A stretch of 40,215 nucleotides of DNA from Bacteroidales bacterium (GCA_017525245.1 JAFXTE010000016.1:1-40215); one strand, 5' to 3'. Positions 17,644 to 28,695 are shown, counted from the first letter of the stretch. The notes: generated by a model not told the origin, from the sequence alone. Program-made: numbers and translations.

Positions 17644-18024
17644 ATGAAACAAGACTTCAGTAAGACAAAAATTTTTCAAGGGGCATCGCCAGAGATATTT
17701 GCACGGGCAAAAGAGCTGCGACGCAATATGACACCAGCTGAGAAAATCCTCTGGCAGTATTTGAGAAATGACCAACTCAATGGTTATCATTTCCGCCGCC
17801 AACATCCTATCAAACAATTTGTTGCTGATTTTTATTGTGCCAAAGCCGACCTGATAGTAGAATTGGATGGTGGTATCCATAATAACCCCGAAGTACAAGA
17901 ACATGATATTAACCGCACGGTAGAGCTTGAAAACATGGGAATTACGGTTATTCGCTTTACCAATGAGGAGATTTATAATGACATAAATAATGTAATCGAA
18001 AAAATAAGAAGTTATCTGCATTAA
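17644..18024 (+). CDS. DUF559 endonuclease-like protein
   Basis: 126 residues, no signal peptide. The whole protein matches the DUF559 family, a small restriction-endonuclease-fold group related to very-short-patch-repair endonucleases: MTPAEKILWQYLR, then FRRQHPIKQFVADFYC, the acidic core LIVELDGGIH (candidate catalytic residues E and D) and the C-terminal VIRFTNEEI. The biological role of DUF559 proteins is unknown. A purine-rich AAAGGAAG lies just before the ATG. The gene nearly fills the 442 bp between the two family-B repeats, so gene plus repeats look like one mobile or duplicated unit placed between two unrelated genes. Confidence 0.9.
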   Translation: MKQDFSKTKIFQGASPEIFARAKELRRNMTPAEKILWQYLRNDQLNGYHFRRQHPIKQFVADFYCAKADLIVELDGGIHNNPEVQEHDINRTVELENMGITVIRFTNEEIYNDINNVIEKIRSYLH

Positions 18025-18059
18025 CTGCTTGGCCGCTCTTCAAATGGAAGAATGTTTTC

Positions 18060-18171
18060 CCTCACCCCCTGGCCCCTCTCCAAATGGAGAGGGGAGACCA
18101 ATGCCTCGGTAATTGTTCCGATATAACGCTATCAGTGGACTCCTCCCCTTTAGGGGAGGCCAGGGAGGGGT
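18060..18171 (+). repeat. ~111-bp interspersed repeat, family B, copy 2
   Basis: Direct-orientation partner of 17507-17617, differing by about nine substitutions and a 1-bp insertion. Its right end runs into a short tandem duplication at about 18162-18201 (AGGGAGGGGTGATTTGGAG twice). Confidence 0.85.
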
Positions 18172-18257
18172 GATTTGGAGGCTAGGGAGGGGTGATTTGG
18201 AGACCGTGAGAGGCAAAACACGTAGATTGACGCTGTTTCCCATATCGGAAATTTTTG

Positions 18258-18265
18258 TATTTTTG
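18258..18265 (+). promoter_or_regulatory. -7 promoter box (TATTTTTG) of the SulP gene
   Basis: TAnnTTTG match followed by CCGCC, 50 nt before the ATG at 18316. Lies just outside repeat copy 2. The -33 element is unclear. Confidence 0.55.
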
Positions 18266-18315
18266 CCGCCGATTTTGATTATTTATAAAATATTGATTAT
18301 AAACGAAATAGAAAT

Positions 18316-20016
18316 ATGGCATTTATCAAAACCGACAATCTGAAAGGAGATATATTTGGCGGCATCACCGCGGGTATCGTGGCGCTGCCGCTGGCATTGG
18401 CATTCGGCATCCAGGCGTTCGGGGGCATTGACGATCCTTCCGCCAGCTCCATGGGTGCTCTCGCAGGTTTGATCGGAGCTACGTTCCTCGGCTTCTTCGC
18501 CTCCCTCTTCGGCGGCACCCATTCGCAGATCAGCGGCCCCACCGGACCGATGACGGTCATCACCGCCTCGCTGCTCAGCGGCGTGTGGGCGGCGCAGCAT
18601 TCCATGAGCGCGGTGCTCATCAGCATGTCGCTGGCGGGACTCTTCTGCGGTATCTTCCAGATTCTGTTCGGCATCCTCAAAATCGGCAAGTATGTGCGCT
18701 ATATCCCGTACCCGGTTTTGTCGGGCTTCATGAGCGGTATTGGCGTCATCATCATCATCCAACAGCTTTACCCGTTAATCGGCTGTAAATCACCTGTTTT
18801 GGTGGTGGATATGATTACGCAGTTCCCAGAACGCGTGGCTGGCGGCGTGTCGTTCACGGCTTTGCTGCTCGGCTTGGGCACTATCGCCATTATCTATCTT
18901 TTCCCGCTGATAACCAAGAAGATACCTTCCACTTTGGTGGCTCTCTTGGTGATGACCATCATTTCGTTGTTCCTCAATATGGACGAGAAGCTGCTCATCG
19001 GTCAGATTCCCGCCGGATTCCCGATGCCCGCATTTGCGAAGGAAGGTTTGGATTTGTCAGGCCTTGATTGGGGGTTGGTACTGAAAGCCTCTGTCATTCC
19101 GGGACTTACGCTCGCTGGCTTGGGTAGCATCGACACGTTGCTGACCTCTGTGGTGGCCGACAATATCACGAAGACGCACCATAACAGCAACCGCGAGTTG
19201 ATAGGGCAGGGCATAGGCAACATGATCAGCGGCCTCTTCTGCGGTATCAGCGGCGCGGGCGCGACCATGCGCACGGTGGTGAACGTGAAGAGCGGCGGGC
19301 GTACGCAGATCAGCGGAATGGTGCATTCCCTGCTGCTGTTGGCTGTGCTGCTCGGTCTGGGCAGTCTTGTTCGTTACGTGCCGCTGGCAGTGTTGGCCGG
19401 CATCCTGATCACCGTCGGTTGGGGAATCATCGACTTCAAGGGATTCAAGGATCTGCTCAGAATACCCCGTGCCGATGCGGTGGTGCTCATCATTGTCTTC
19501 CTGCTCACCGTTTTTGTGGATCTGCTCACGGCTGTCGGTATAGGCATGGTGATTGCCTGCGTCCTCTTCATGAAGCGTGCCAGCGACCTCGTGGAAGGTA
19601 GCTACAGCACCGCCGAGATGACCAATTTCGACAAGGAAAGTCCGTGGCAGGATGAAGGCGGTATGCCCGACAAAGTGAAGCATAAGATTTACATTCAGCG
19701 ACTTAACGGTCCGATCTTCTTCGGCACCATCACCAAGTTCCAGCAGGTGATGAACGATGTGCCCGAGGATGCCAAAATCGTGATTATCCGGATGCGCCTC
19801 GTCAGCTTCATGGACCAGTCCGGTCTGTATGCTATGGAGACGGCCATCAAGGAATTGCAGGATCGTGGCGTACTGGTGCTGATGACCATCATCCAACCGC
19901 AACCGATGTACATGCTGAAGACGATGAAGGTTATCCCCGAACTCGTCCCCGAACTGCACACCTTTGAGACGTTCGAGGACTGCACGGAGTTCTTGAAGAA
20001 CCAGGTCGAAGGGTGA
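18316..20016 (+). CDS. SulP-family anion transporter with STAS domain
   Basis: 566 residues. The N-terminal ~430 residues form a multi-helix membrane domain with SulP hallmarks: GITAGIVALPLALAFG near the start, GGTHSQISGPTGPMTV in the first third, and ADNITKTHHNSNRELIGQGIGN. The C-terminus (about 455-566) is a cytoplasmic STAS domain with RMRLVSFMDQSGLYAMETA. SulP proteins carry sulfate, bicarbonate, dicarboxylates or other anions. The substrate cannot be told here, and no sulfur-assimilation or carbonic-anhydrase gene is adjacent. It has its own promoter at 18258. Confidence 0.93.
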   Translation: MAFIKTDNLKGDIFGGITAGIVALPLALAFGIQAFGGIDDPSASSMGALAGLIGATFLGFFASLFGGTHSQISGPTGPMTVITASLLSGVWAAQHSMSAVLISMSLAGLFCGIFQILFGILKIGKYVRYIPYPVLSGFMSGIGVIIIIQQLYPLIGCKSPVLVVDMITQFPERVAGGVSFTALLLGLGTIAIIYLFPLITKKIPSTLVALLVMTIISLFLNMDEKLLIGQIPAGFPMPAFAKEGLDLSGLDWGLVLKASVIPGLTLAGLGSIDTLLTSVVADNITKTHHNSNRELIGQGIGNMISGLFCGISGAGATMRTVVNVKSGGRTQISGMVHSLLLLAVLLGLGSLVRYVPLAVLAGILITVGWGIIDFKGFKDLLRIPRADAVVLIIVFLLTVFVDLLTAVGIGMVIACVLFMKRASDLVEGSYSTAEMTNFDKESPWQDEGGMPDKVKHKIYIQRLNGPIFFGTITKFQQVMNDVPEDAKIVIIRMRLVSFMDQSGLYAMETAIKELQDRGVLVLMTIIQPQPMYMLKTMKVIPELVPELHTFETFEDCTEFLKNQVEG

Positions 20017-20025
20017 TTTTTAATG

Positions 20026-20088
20026 CTGAATGCTGAATGTTGAATGTTGAATGTTGAATGAAGAATGTTGAATGTTGAATGAAGAATT
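20026..20088. repeat. Heptamer array CTGAATG/TTGAATG
   Basis: Nine 7-bp units (two CTGAATG, then TTGAATG with AAGAATG/AAGAATT variants) beginning 9 nt after the SulP stop codon. Confidence 0.9.
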
Positions 20089-20164
20089 AAACTTATAAGG
20101 AATAAGTTGGTCAATAACTTATTTGTGACGGGAAAATGTATTTTAATCTAAAATACTACCTTGA

Positions 20165-20258
20165 GCAGTCCCGAAGGGACAAGACGCGCTAAGCGCTGAT
20201 AACCCCACATAAGCGCAGCGCAGCGTGGGGCTGGATGCCGAAACGGGTTTCGGACTGC
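20165..20258. other. 94-bp multibranched structured intergenic element
   Basis: A closing stem GCAGTCC (20165-20171) with GGACTGC (20252-20258) encloses further hairpins: GCGC/GCGC (20186-20196), CCCCAC/GTGGGG (20203-20230) and CCGAAAC/GTTTCGG (20238-20253, overlapping the closing stem by two bases). GTCCC/GGGAC (20168-20180) is a competing hairpin. It could be a palindromic mobile repeat or a structured RNA upstream of the gene at 20332. No known family was recognised. The rest of the 20017-20331 spacer shows no gene. Confidence 0.6.
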
Positions 20259-20331
20259 GGGAACAGCGATGATGGCAGAGCGAAACGTAGTGTGTGTGTG
20301 AAACAAAAACAAACAAACAAATAGTAACAAT

Positions 20332-20904
20332 ATGAAAAAACTGATTCTTTTGGCTTTAGTAAGCCTGATTACGCTGGGCGTGAGTGCGCAGCAGAGCAAA
20401 ACGGCCTCCAAAGGGGAGCAGACCGTGACGATTCAAACCAATGGTGTGTGTCAGAAGTGCGCTGACAAATTCAAAGAGAACGTGCCTTATTTCAAGGGCG
20501 TGAAGTCGTACACGTACGATATGAAAACGGCGAAGCTGACCATCAACTATGACGCGAAGAGAACCAATCCCGACCAGTTGCGTCAGGAGGTGAGCAAGCT
20601 GGGTTACAATGCCGACAACGTGAAGGCTGATCCAGCAGCAAGAGCCAAACTGCCCGCTTGCTGTCGTGCAGAAAAAGGTGCTGGATGTTGCAGTGGCGGT
20701 GCCGGACATGGATGCGGCAACCACGATGCCAATAAAGCCGGTCACAGCTGCGGTAACCATCAAAGCGGTGCCAAGAGCTGCGCTGGTCACCAAGACGGTA
20801 AAGGTTGCGCTGGTCACCAGAATGGTCAGAAGTGCGCTGGACACCAAGATGGTAAAGGTTGCGCCGGTCACCAGGATGGTAAAAGCTGCGGCAACCACCA
20901 ATAA
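20332..20904 (+). CDS. Secreted HMA-like metal-binding protein with Cys/His-rich repeat tail
   Basis: 190 residues. A signal peptide (1-19, ending VSA) predicts export. Residues about 30-100 resemble a heavy-metal-associated domain, with the metal-site pair C40-x-x-C43 (NGVCQKC) and the typical ending QEVSKLGYNADNV. From about 108 on, the tail is Gly-, Cys- and His-rich: a CCRAEKGAGCCSGG segment, then repeats of about eight residues such as CAGHQDGK, each with one Cys and one His. The tail suggests extracytoplasmic binding of soft metals (Cu, Zn, Ag, Hg or similar); metal identity is inference. No metal ATPase or regulator is adjacent. A strong hairpin terminator follows at 20951. Confidence 0.82.
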   Translation: MKKLILLALVSLITLGVSAQQSKTASKGEQTVTIQTNGVCQKCADKFKENVPYFKGVKSYTYDMKTAKLTINYDAKRTNPDQLRQEVSKLGYNADNVKADPAARAKLPACCRAEKGAGCCSGGAGHGCGNHDANKAGHSCGNHQSGAKSCAGHQDGKGCAGHQNGQKCAGHQDGKGCAGHQDGKSCGNHQ

Positions 20905-20950
20905 AGAAACGTGAAAAGTGTCTTGGTGACAAGACGCATTCCGCTAAAAA

Positions 20951-20991
20951 AAACATTACTGTCATTAAAGTTTTTCGTGACAGTAATGTTT
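20951..20991 (+). terminator. Strong intrinsic terminator, probably bidirectional
   Basis: A 14-bp perfect stem (AAACATTACTGTCA with TGACAGTAATGTTT), a 13-nt loop, A-tract before and T-tract after. Lies 46 nt downstream of the Cys-rich gene. Confidence 0.9.
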
Positions 20992-21120
20992 TTTTGTTTC
21001 TTCGGCATCGTGCTGTCCATCAGTCCGATGCGGCTGCTGGGGGCGTGGTGGTTTGGGACGGTGTGGTGTCCTCTTTTTTACTTCTTAAGGACAAGGCTTC
21101 AACCTCATTGATATTTATTG

Positions 21121-21128
21121 TATTTTTG
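21121..21128 (+). promoter_or_regulatory. -7 promoter box (TATTTTTG) of the sorting-domain/FISUMP operon
   Basis: TAnnTTTG match followed by CAACG, 89 nt upstream of the ATG at 21218. No clear -33 element. The rest of the 20905-21217 spacer holds the terminator and a leader hairpin. Confidence 0.6.
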
Positions 21129-21157
21129 CAACGTCATATTCTCGGGTTTTGCTTAAA

Positions 21158-21209
21158 GGACCTCTCATGACTTGGGAATATGGCGCAAAAATGGTAAAAT
21201 AAGAGGTCC
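21158..21209 (+). promoter_or_regulatory. Leader hairpin just before the sorting-domain gene
   Basis: GGACCTCT (21158-21165) pairs with AGAGGTCC (21202-21209), closing 8 nt before the ATG, with a 36-nt loop. It could affect translation initiation. Only an eight-pair stem, so tentative. Confidence 0.3.
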
Positions 21210-21217
21210 CTTTCTGT

Positions 21218-21604
21218 ATGAAAAAGACACTGATAATTTCGCTTATGTTTTTTTTCTGTTGGAGTATGCACGGACAAAACGTGGTGACGTTGCAGCTTCC
21301 GGAACCCTGCGTTGGGACTTCTGTGCCGCAGTATCCGTCATCCGAGCGTCTCCACTTCACGGTCTCCCCAAACCCTGGCAACGGAGACTTTACTTTATAC
21401 ATAGCGTCATCCACCTCTTTAGGCAAAGTGCATTTGACTGTAACTTCTATGGAAGGCACTATGCTTTACAAGCAAGACTTTTACACTATTGAGCCTAAGC
21501 TACAGAGTGCATTGCATCTGCGTCACCTTGCAGCAGGTATCTACATGGTGACCCTTCTTTGTGAACAGGGCACTTCAACACAAAAAATCATCATTCAGAA
21601 ATAA
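21218..21604 (+). CDS. Mini-protein: signal peptide plus T9SS type A sorting domain
   Basis: 128 residues. A signal peptide (about 1-20, MKKTLIISLMFFFCWSMHGQ) and a linker of only about 25 residues are followed by a C-terminal T9SS type A sorting domain (about 46-128). Its hallmarks are VSPNPGNGDFTLYI, the middle strand VTSMEGTMLYKQDF, then HLAAGIYMVTLLCEQG and the terminal KIIIQK. T9SS sorting domains route proteins through the outer membrane and are normally cleaved from large cargo; here there is almost no cargo. The next gene, a 1,558-residue FISUMP protein with no sorting domain of its own, begins 8 nt after this stop. An operon is very likely, and a helper role in trans is an inference. 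Confidence 0.85.
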   Translation: MKKTLIISLMFFFCWSMHGQNVVTLQLPEPCVGTSVPQYPSSERLHFTVSPNPGNGDFTLYIASSTSLGKVHLTVTSMEGTMLYKQDFYTIEPKLQSALHLRHLAAGIYMVTLLCEQGTSTQKIIIQK

Positions 21605-21612
21605 TCGCCATT

Positions 21613-24600
21613 ATGAAAAAGTTTTTACCACCTTTTATCGTACTTTTTTTCATGGCGTTATCAGTTTATACAGACGCCCAGGTCATAGATGTCTGCGCAG
21701 GTGCGGACTCCGTTACGTTGAGGCTCGGAGGCTTTCAATACGGCGAAATCCAATGGCAGATATCGTATGACAACGAGCAATGGGAGGACATAGAAGCTGC
21801 AAACGACACCAACTATCGCTTCATGCCGGAGTTTAGTGCATACTACCGAGCAGTAGTGGCGCATCCCAACTGTGTCGCCGATACTTCGGAGGTGAGTCAT
21901 GTGCAACTGCCCCCTTTGTGCCACGCCGGGCCTGACCGCTTGCTGAACTATGGTGACAGTTATCGGATGAAGGCTACTTTCGACAACAACGCTTTGGGTG
22001 AGTGGCATATTTTGTCGGGTACGGGAGGTAGCTTGTCGGACCAGTATGACCCTAGAGCCGTTTTCACAGGTGGTGACACCGCCTACACGCTCACTTGGTC
22101 GCTTACTAATTCCTGTGGAACCACCACAGATACGGTTGTGATTAGATACACAACCACGGAGTTTAACAATGATATCGTATATGTGGATACTACGGACCTG
22201 ATTTTGAGCGATACGGCAGAGATGGTAGAGGGCAAGTTCGTGATTGTGTTCAGTGACCCTGTGCCTGTGGTGACAGACTCTTCGGTGATTGTGAGTTTGG
22301 GCGGGGAATTCATGCGCAAGGTGCTGTGCCGAGAGATGCGGGGGGACACCTGCATAATGCTCACGCGACAAGGAACCATTGATGACATCCTCCTGCACGG
22401 GGTCATCAACGTTGACCTACTGCTGCAAGAGATTGCCGATGATACAACTAGTGGGGACAGCTCTCGCTTTGTGCGCCTGAATCATCTTCCTACAAGAGCT
22501 GAAATTTTGGCAGATAGCGGAAAAAGAGTCTTCTACTATAACCCAAATTCGTTGCGTGACGAGTCGGAGGGGGATCATTTGAGTATTCTTAAATATTTAA
22601 CGGTGTCTGATCTTTTAGGTATTCATCTCAACAATCCAATCTCCCTCAATTTTAATTTTGATGCTGACGTGTTGTGCTCCTTTGAAAGGAATAATAGAAA
22701 TGAGATTACATCTTACAAGATTGGCCTCAGCCATATCGAATTCGGCCTTTCCGGCGGGCTTACCTTTCTTGATGGATTGGATGTCGAGGGTCAGCTAGAT
22801 CTTGTGCAACTTTACCATTTGATCGTCTCAGGTCCCGTTGTTGTAAAGACCAAATTTCACGCTCCTATAAAAGTTTCCTTTCACTTTCCTTTATTGAATT
22901 TTAATTTGTCGTTTTCAGCTGGTGGACGTGGCTATCTGTACTATGACAATAATCATGGAAAGCCTCGTGTTGAAAAGTCGTGGAATTGGTTTGCAGAAAA
23001 ACAAAGTACACTGACTACTACTCAATTCACCTGGGGAGTATCATTTGTCCCTGAATTTTCAAGCGAATTGTATGGAGTTCTTGGACCGTATATTAACATT
23101 TCCCTCCCTGAGTACAAAAGCGTGAACTGTAAATCCGTAGAGTATCCCTATGGAACATCAAATACTAGTATCGTGAATATTGCATTAGGATTTGGTGTTA
23201 AAGCGCGTTTTTTAAAATTATTTAATTTTGATCTGTTCAAAGGAGTGCTCAATCTCTATTCTTATACCATTAAAACACCCTCGAAAATCGATATTGTTAG
23301 TGGAGACGGTCAAATTTTCACAAGTGGAACAGTGTTAAATGATTCATTGGTTTTCAAAGTGATGGATAACAAGTCGAGACCGGTGACGGGTGCAGTTGTA
23401 CATTTTTTGTCTGACGATGGCTTTTTCAATACAACAGTGGCTGTTTCAGACGAAAATGGTAATGTGAGTGTACAGTTTACTCCTATCGTCGGCAATGCCA
23501 ATATGGCCACCATGAGGGCCTGTCTATACGATTGCGAAAATGAAATCATTGACGAGAAGACCCTAAACGCCTATCGTGGAAGTTACTATTGTCCGAACTC
23601 CACGCTCTCGGCCTCTTTTGTGCGTCGTAATGAGGTGATGGAGTTGCGCGTCACGGGGGGACAACCTCCATATCAGGGATACATCAGTGAGTTTACAAAC
23701 ACATGGGATCCATATTTCTATGCTCCTTTTATTCCGCAACAGGGTGTCATTTATCGAGGTCTGGTAAGAGACCAATATGGCTGTCAAGCGCATGCCATCT
23801 TTGTCTCGCCCTCAGACCAGTGCGCTGAGTCTGACCTTTCTGTTTCCTATTATGTTTACTCATTGGACGGGGTCACTAATGTTACTTTGACAGGAGAAGG
23901 GGGTACTCCTCCTTATCAATACCAGATTGATGGAGATTTGAGTAACTTTCAGGAAGAGCCGCATTTCTCTGGTATAGCCCCTGGGGATCACATCGCCTAC
24001 ATCAAGGATGCAGCTCAGTGCATCAAAGAGGTTCCCTTTCCTGTTGTTCAGGCGGGCGATGAATTGTCTTTTATGGTATATAGTATTCATGACATTGCGC
24101 CGCAATCCGCGAACATCACTTGCGCTATTATTTCATCGGATGCGGCGACATTGGACAATTATGGCGTTTGCTGGAGTACGTCACACGAACCCACGTTGCA
24201 GAATGCTCATGTTGCAGGTCACATCACCAACCCCAACAGCGACAATTTCTATTTCTATGACTGCGAAGTGGAGGGGTTGCAACCTAACACTGACTATTAT
24301 GCCCGGGCGTATATCACACGATATGGCATCACGGAATACAGCAACGAGCGTCATTTCACCACCCCGTTACCCAATGCGCCAGAGGTTATTACCGGTTCTG
24401 TGTTCAACGTTACCAAAAATAGTGCAACTTGCGGGGGGATCGTGACGAACGATCATGGTTACCCGGTTACGGCACGTGGTGTCTGCTGGAGCACATCCCC
24501 GATACCCACTTTGAACGATTCTTTCACACAGGACGGTAGTGGTGTGGGTGACTTTACGAGCCAGATCTCTGGACTCACCCCCAACACACTTTACTGGGTG

Positions 24601-26289
24601 CGTGCTTACGCCACGAACAGCAATGGCACCTCCTATGGTGACGTTGACACGTTCCGAACACTGCCAAATCTGCTCCTCACAGTAACTACCGAGGTTCCCA
24701 ATCTGGTAACCGCTACAACTGCTACGTTGCACGGCACGGCCATTACCACCGGTGCCCCAATTGTCTCGCGCGGGTTCTGCTGGGGCCAAGACAATAACCC
24801 TTCGATCGGTAATCCAGACAGCCAAATCATCCTTGGTGAGGGAAGTGGTAATAGTTTTTCCGCCACAATCACGGGTCTGTCACCCAGTACAACGTATCAG
24901 GTCAGTGCTTTCGCTGACAATGGACAAGGGGTCGAGCTCGGGAATGTAATATCTTTTACGACAAGTAGTTGTATCCCGATTGTCAATACACTGGAACCGA
25001 CCGCAATTATCAGCAACACCGCTACCTTGCAAGGGCATATATACAACGAGTGCGTCACTGCTATGCCCATTACAAGCTGCGGCTTTTGCATGGACACCAT
25101 CGCAAATCCGTCGGTGGGCGGCAACCAACAGGTTTACAGCACGGAGTTCAATCAAGCGGACGGTGACATCTATTATTTGGCCTCAAATTTGCTGACGGGG
25201 GTGACCTATCATGTGCGGTGTTACGCCATCAATGCCAATGGTGTCCACTATGGCGATGATCGCACCTTTGTGATTGAGGATGACTGTAACTTGCCACAAG
25301 TGAACACCTTGAATGTTGCAAATATAGGAACATACTCTGCTACGGCACGATTCACCGTATTTTCCGATGATGGTTGCGAGATTACGCAGTGTGGTGTTTG
25401 TTGGGGTACGCAGCCCTCTTTGAGCATAGATAGCGACACTTCTATCTCCATGAGTGGCAGTATGGGAGAAAACACACTTAACATTAACGGGTTGGAACCT
25501 GAATCTGTCTATTATGTGCGGGCGTTTGCCACTAACTCTGCTGGTACGACATACGGGCAGATTGTGGCTTTCCGGACGGATTCAGAAATTGGCGCCAGTT
25601 GTGGCACTGTGATGGATGCAGACAGCAATGTTTACCACACAGTGCAGTTAGGAGACCAATGTTGGATGAAGGAGAACTTGCGTACAACTCACTATGCTGA
25701 CGGCACGGAGATACCTCTCGGCACCTTTGCTTCCACAACAGATGCCTACTGTTATTACCCCACGGGTAATTACGATGATAATGTCAACTTCAGGAATGTG
25801 AATCTGTATGGTTACTTGTATAACTGGTTGGCTTTGATGCATGGTGCCTCCACCAGCAGTACCAATCCCAGTGGGGTGCAAGGGATTTGTCCTACAGGCT
25901 GGCATGTCCCAAGCAACGCTGAATGGACTCAGTTGGTGGATTATCTCTCATCCGATGGATTCCAGTGCGGCAGCAACCCTACAAATGTGAGTAAGTCGTT
26001 GGCAAGCGTGAACGGTTGGAATAGTAGTACTACCGTCTGCAGCGCGGGCAACGACCCTTCGATGAACAATGCTTCTGGCTTCACCGCAGTGGCTGGAGGA
26101 TACAATATAGGGTCTTCCATCTGTAGCCCTCCCGGAGAAATGGCGTACTTTTGGACGTGTACTTCACGAAGCGGTCCTGTGCTCAATAACTTTGTTTATC
26201 AATACAGTATAAATTACAGTAGTGCTGAATTCAACAGCGGCAATGGCATGAAGAATTGGGAATTGTCGGTCAGATGCGTCAAAAATTAA
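21613..26289 (+). CDS. Giant FISUMP-domain surface protein with FN3-like array
   Basis: 1,558 residues. Signal peptide 1-22 (cut before Q23), Ig/PKD-like segments (about 25-180), a beta-rich core (about 190-560), a Big_1-like domain (about 565-650), SprB-like segments with GG(Q/T)PPY motifs (about 660-815), five FN3-like repeats (about 817-1325) with recurring GVCW(S/G)T and YYVRAYATNS-type motifs, and a C-terminal FISUMP domain from about 1327 with QCWMKENLRTTHYADG, ending SVRCVKN. No T9SS sorting domain. Likely a secreted or surface protein with unknown ligand. It shares core, Big_1-like and FISUMP parts with the gene at 2-4411, but its FN3 array sits after the core rather than before it. 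Cotranscribed with 21218-21604. Confidence 0.9.
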   Translation: MKKFLPPFIVLFFMALSVYTDAQVIDVCAGADSVTLRLGGFQYGEIQWQISYDNEQWEDIEAANDTNYRFMPEFSAYYRAVVAHPNCVADTSEVSHVQLPPLCHAGPDRLLNYGDSYRMKATFDNNALGEWHILSGTGGSLSDQYDPRAVFTGGDTAYTLTWSLTNSCGTTTDTVVIRYTTTEFNNDIVYVDTTDLILSDTAEMVEGKFVIVFSDPVPVVTDSSVIVSLGGEFMRKVLCREMRGDTCIMLTRQGTIDDILLHGVINVDLLLQEIADDTTSGDSSRFVRLNHLPTRAEILADSGKRVFYYNPNSLRDESEGDHLSILKYLTVSDLLGIHLNNPISLNFNFDADVLCSFERNNRNEITSYKIGLSHIEFGLSGGLTFLDGLDVEGQLDLVQLYHLIVSGPVVVKTKFHAPIKVSFHFPLLNFNLSFSAGGRGYLYYDNNHGKPRVEKSWNWFAEKQSTLTTTQFTWGVSFVPEFSSELYGVLGPYINISLPEYKSVNCKSVEYPYGTSNTSIVNIALGFGVKARFLKLFNFDLFKGVLNLYSYTIKTPSKIDIVSGDGQIFTSGTVLNDSLVFKVMDNKSRPVTGAVVHFLSDDGFFNTTVAVSDENGNVSVQFTPIVGNANMATMRACLYDCENEIIDEKTLNAYRGSYYCPNSTLSASFVRRNEVMELRVTGGQPPYQGYISEFTNTWDPYFYAPFIPQQGVIYRGLVRDQYGCQAHAIFVSPSDQCAESDLSVSYYVYSLDGVTNVTLTGEGGTPPYQYQIDGDLSNFQEEPHFSGIAPGDHIAYIKDAAQCIKEVPFPVVQAGDELSFMVYSIHDIAPQSANITCAIISSDAATLDNYGVCWSTSHEPTLQNAHVAGHITNPNSDNFYFYDCEVEGLQPNTDYYARAYITRYGITEYSNERHFTTPLPNAPEVITGSVFNVTKNSATCGGIVTNDHGYPVTARGVCWSTSPIPTLNDSFTQDGSGVGDFTSQISGLTPNTLYWVRAYATNSNGTSYGDVDTFRTLPNLLLTVTTEVPNLVTATTATLHGTAITTGAPIVSRGFCWGQDNNPSIGNPDSQIILGEGSGNSFSATITGLSPSTTYQVSAFADNGQGVELGNVISFTTSSCIPIVNTLEPTAIISNTATLQGHIYNECVTAMPITSCGFCMDTIANPSVGGNQQVYSTEFNQADGDIYYLASNLLTGVTYHVRCYAINANGVHYGDDRTFVIEDDCNLPQVNTLNVANIGTYSATARFTVFSDDGCEITQCGVCWGTQPSLSIDSDTSISMSGSMGENTLNINGLEPESVYYVRAFATNSAGTTYGQIVAFRTDSEIGASCGTVMDADSNVYHTVQLGDQCWMKENLRTTHYADGTEIPLGTFASTTDAYCYYPTGNYDDNVNFRNVNLYGYLYNWLALMHGASTSSTNPSGVQGICPTGWHVPSNAEWTQLVDYLSSDGFQCGSNPTNVSKSLASVNGWNSSTTVCSAGNDPSMNNASGFTAVAGGYNIGSSICSPPGEMAYFWTCTSRSGPVLNNFVYQYSINYSSAEFNSGNGMKNWELSVRCVKN

Positions 26290-26324
26290 AAGTAATTATA
26301 TAGATAATCTGCCATCAGCCGTCG

Positions 26325-28688
<2,364 letters not shown>

Positions 28689-28695
28689 TATGAAT

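Noticed and set aside
20911-21111. 66-residue plus-strand frame
   Set aside because: It runs through the strong terminator at 20951-20991, whose stem and T-tract supply much of the hydrophobic stretch. No support as a gene.
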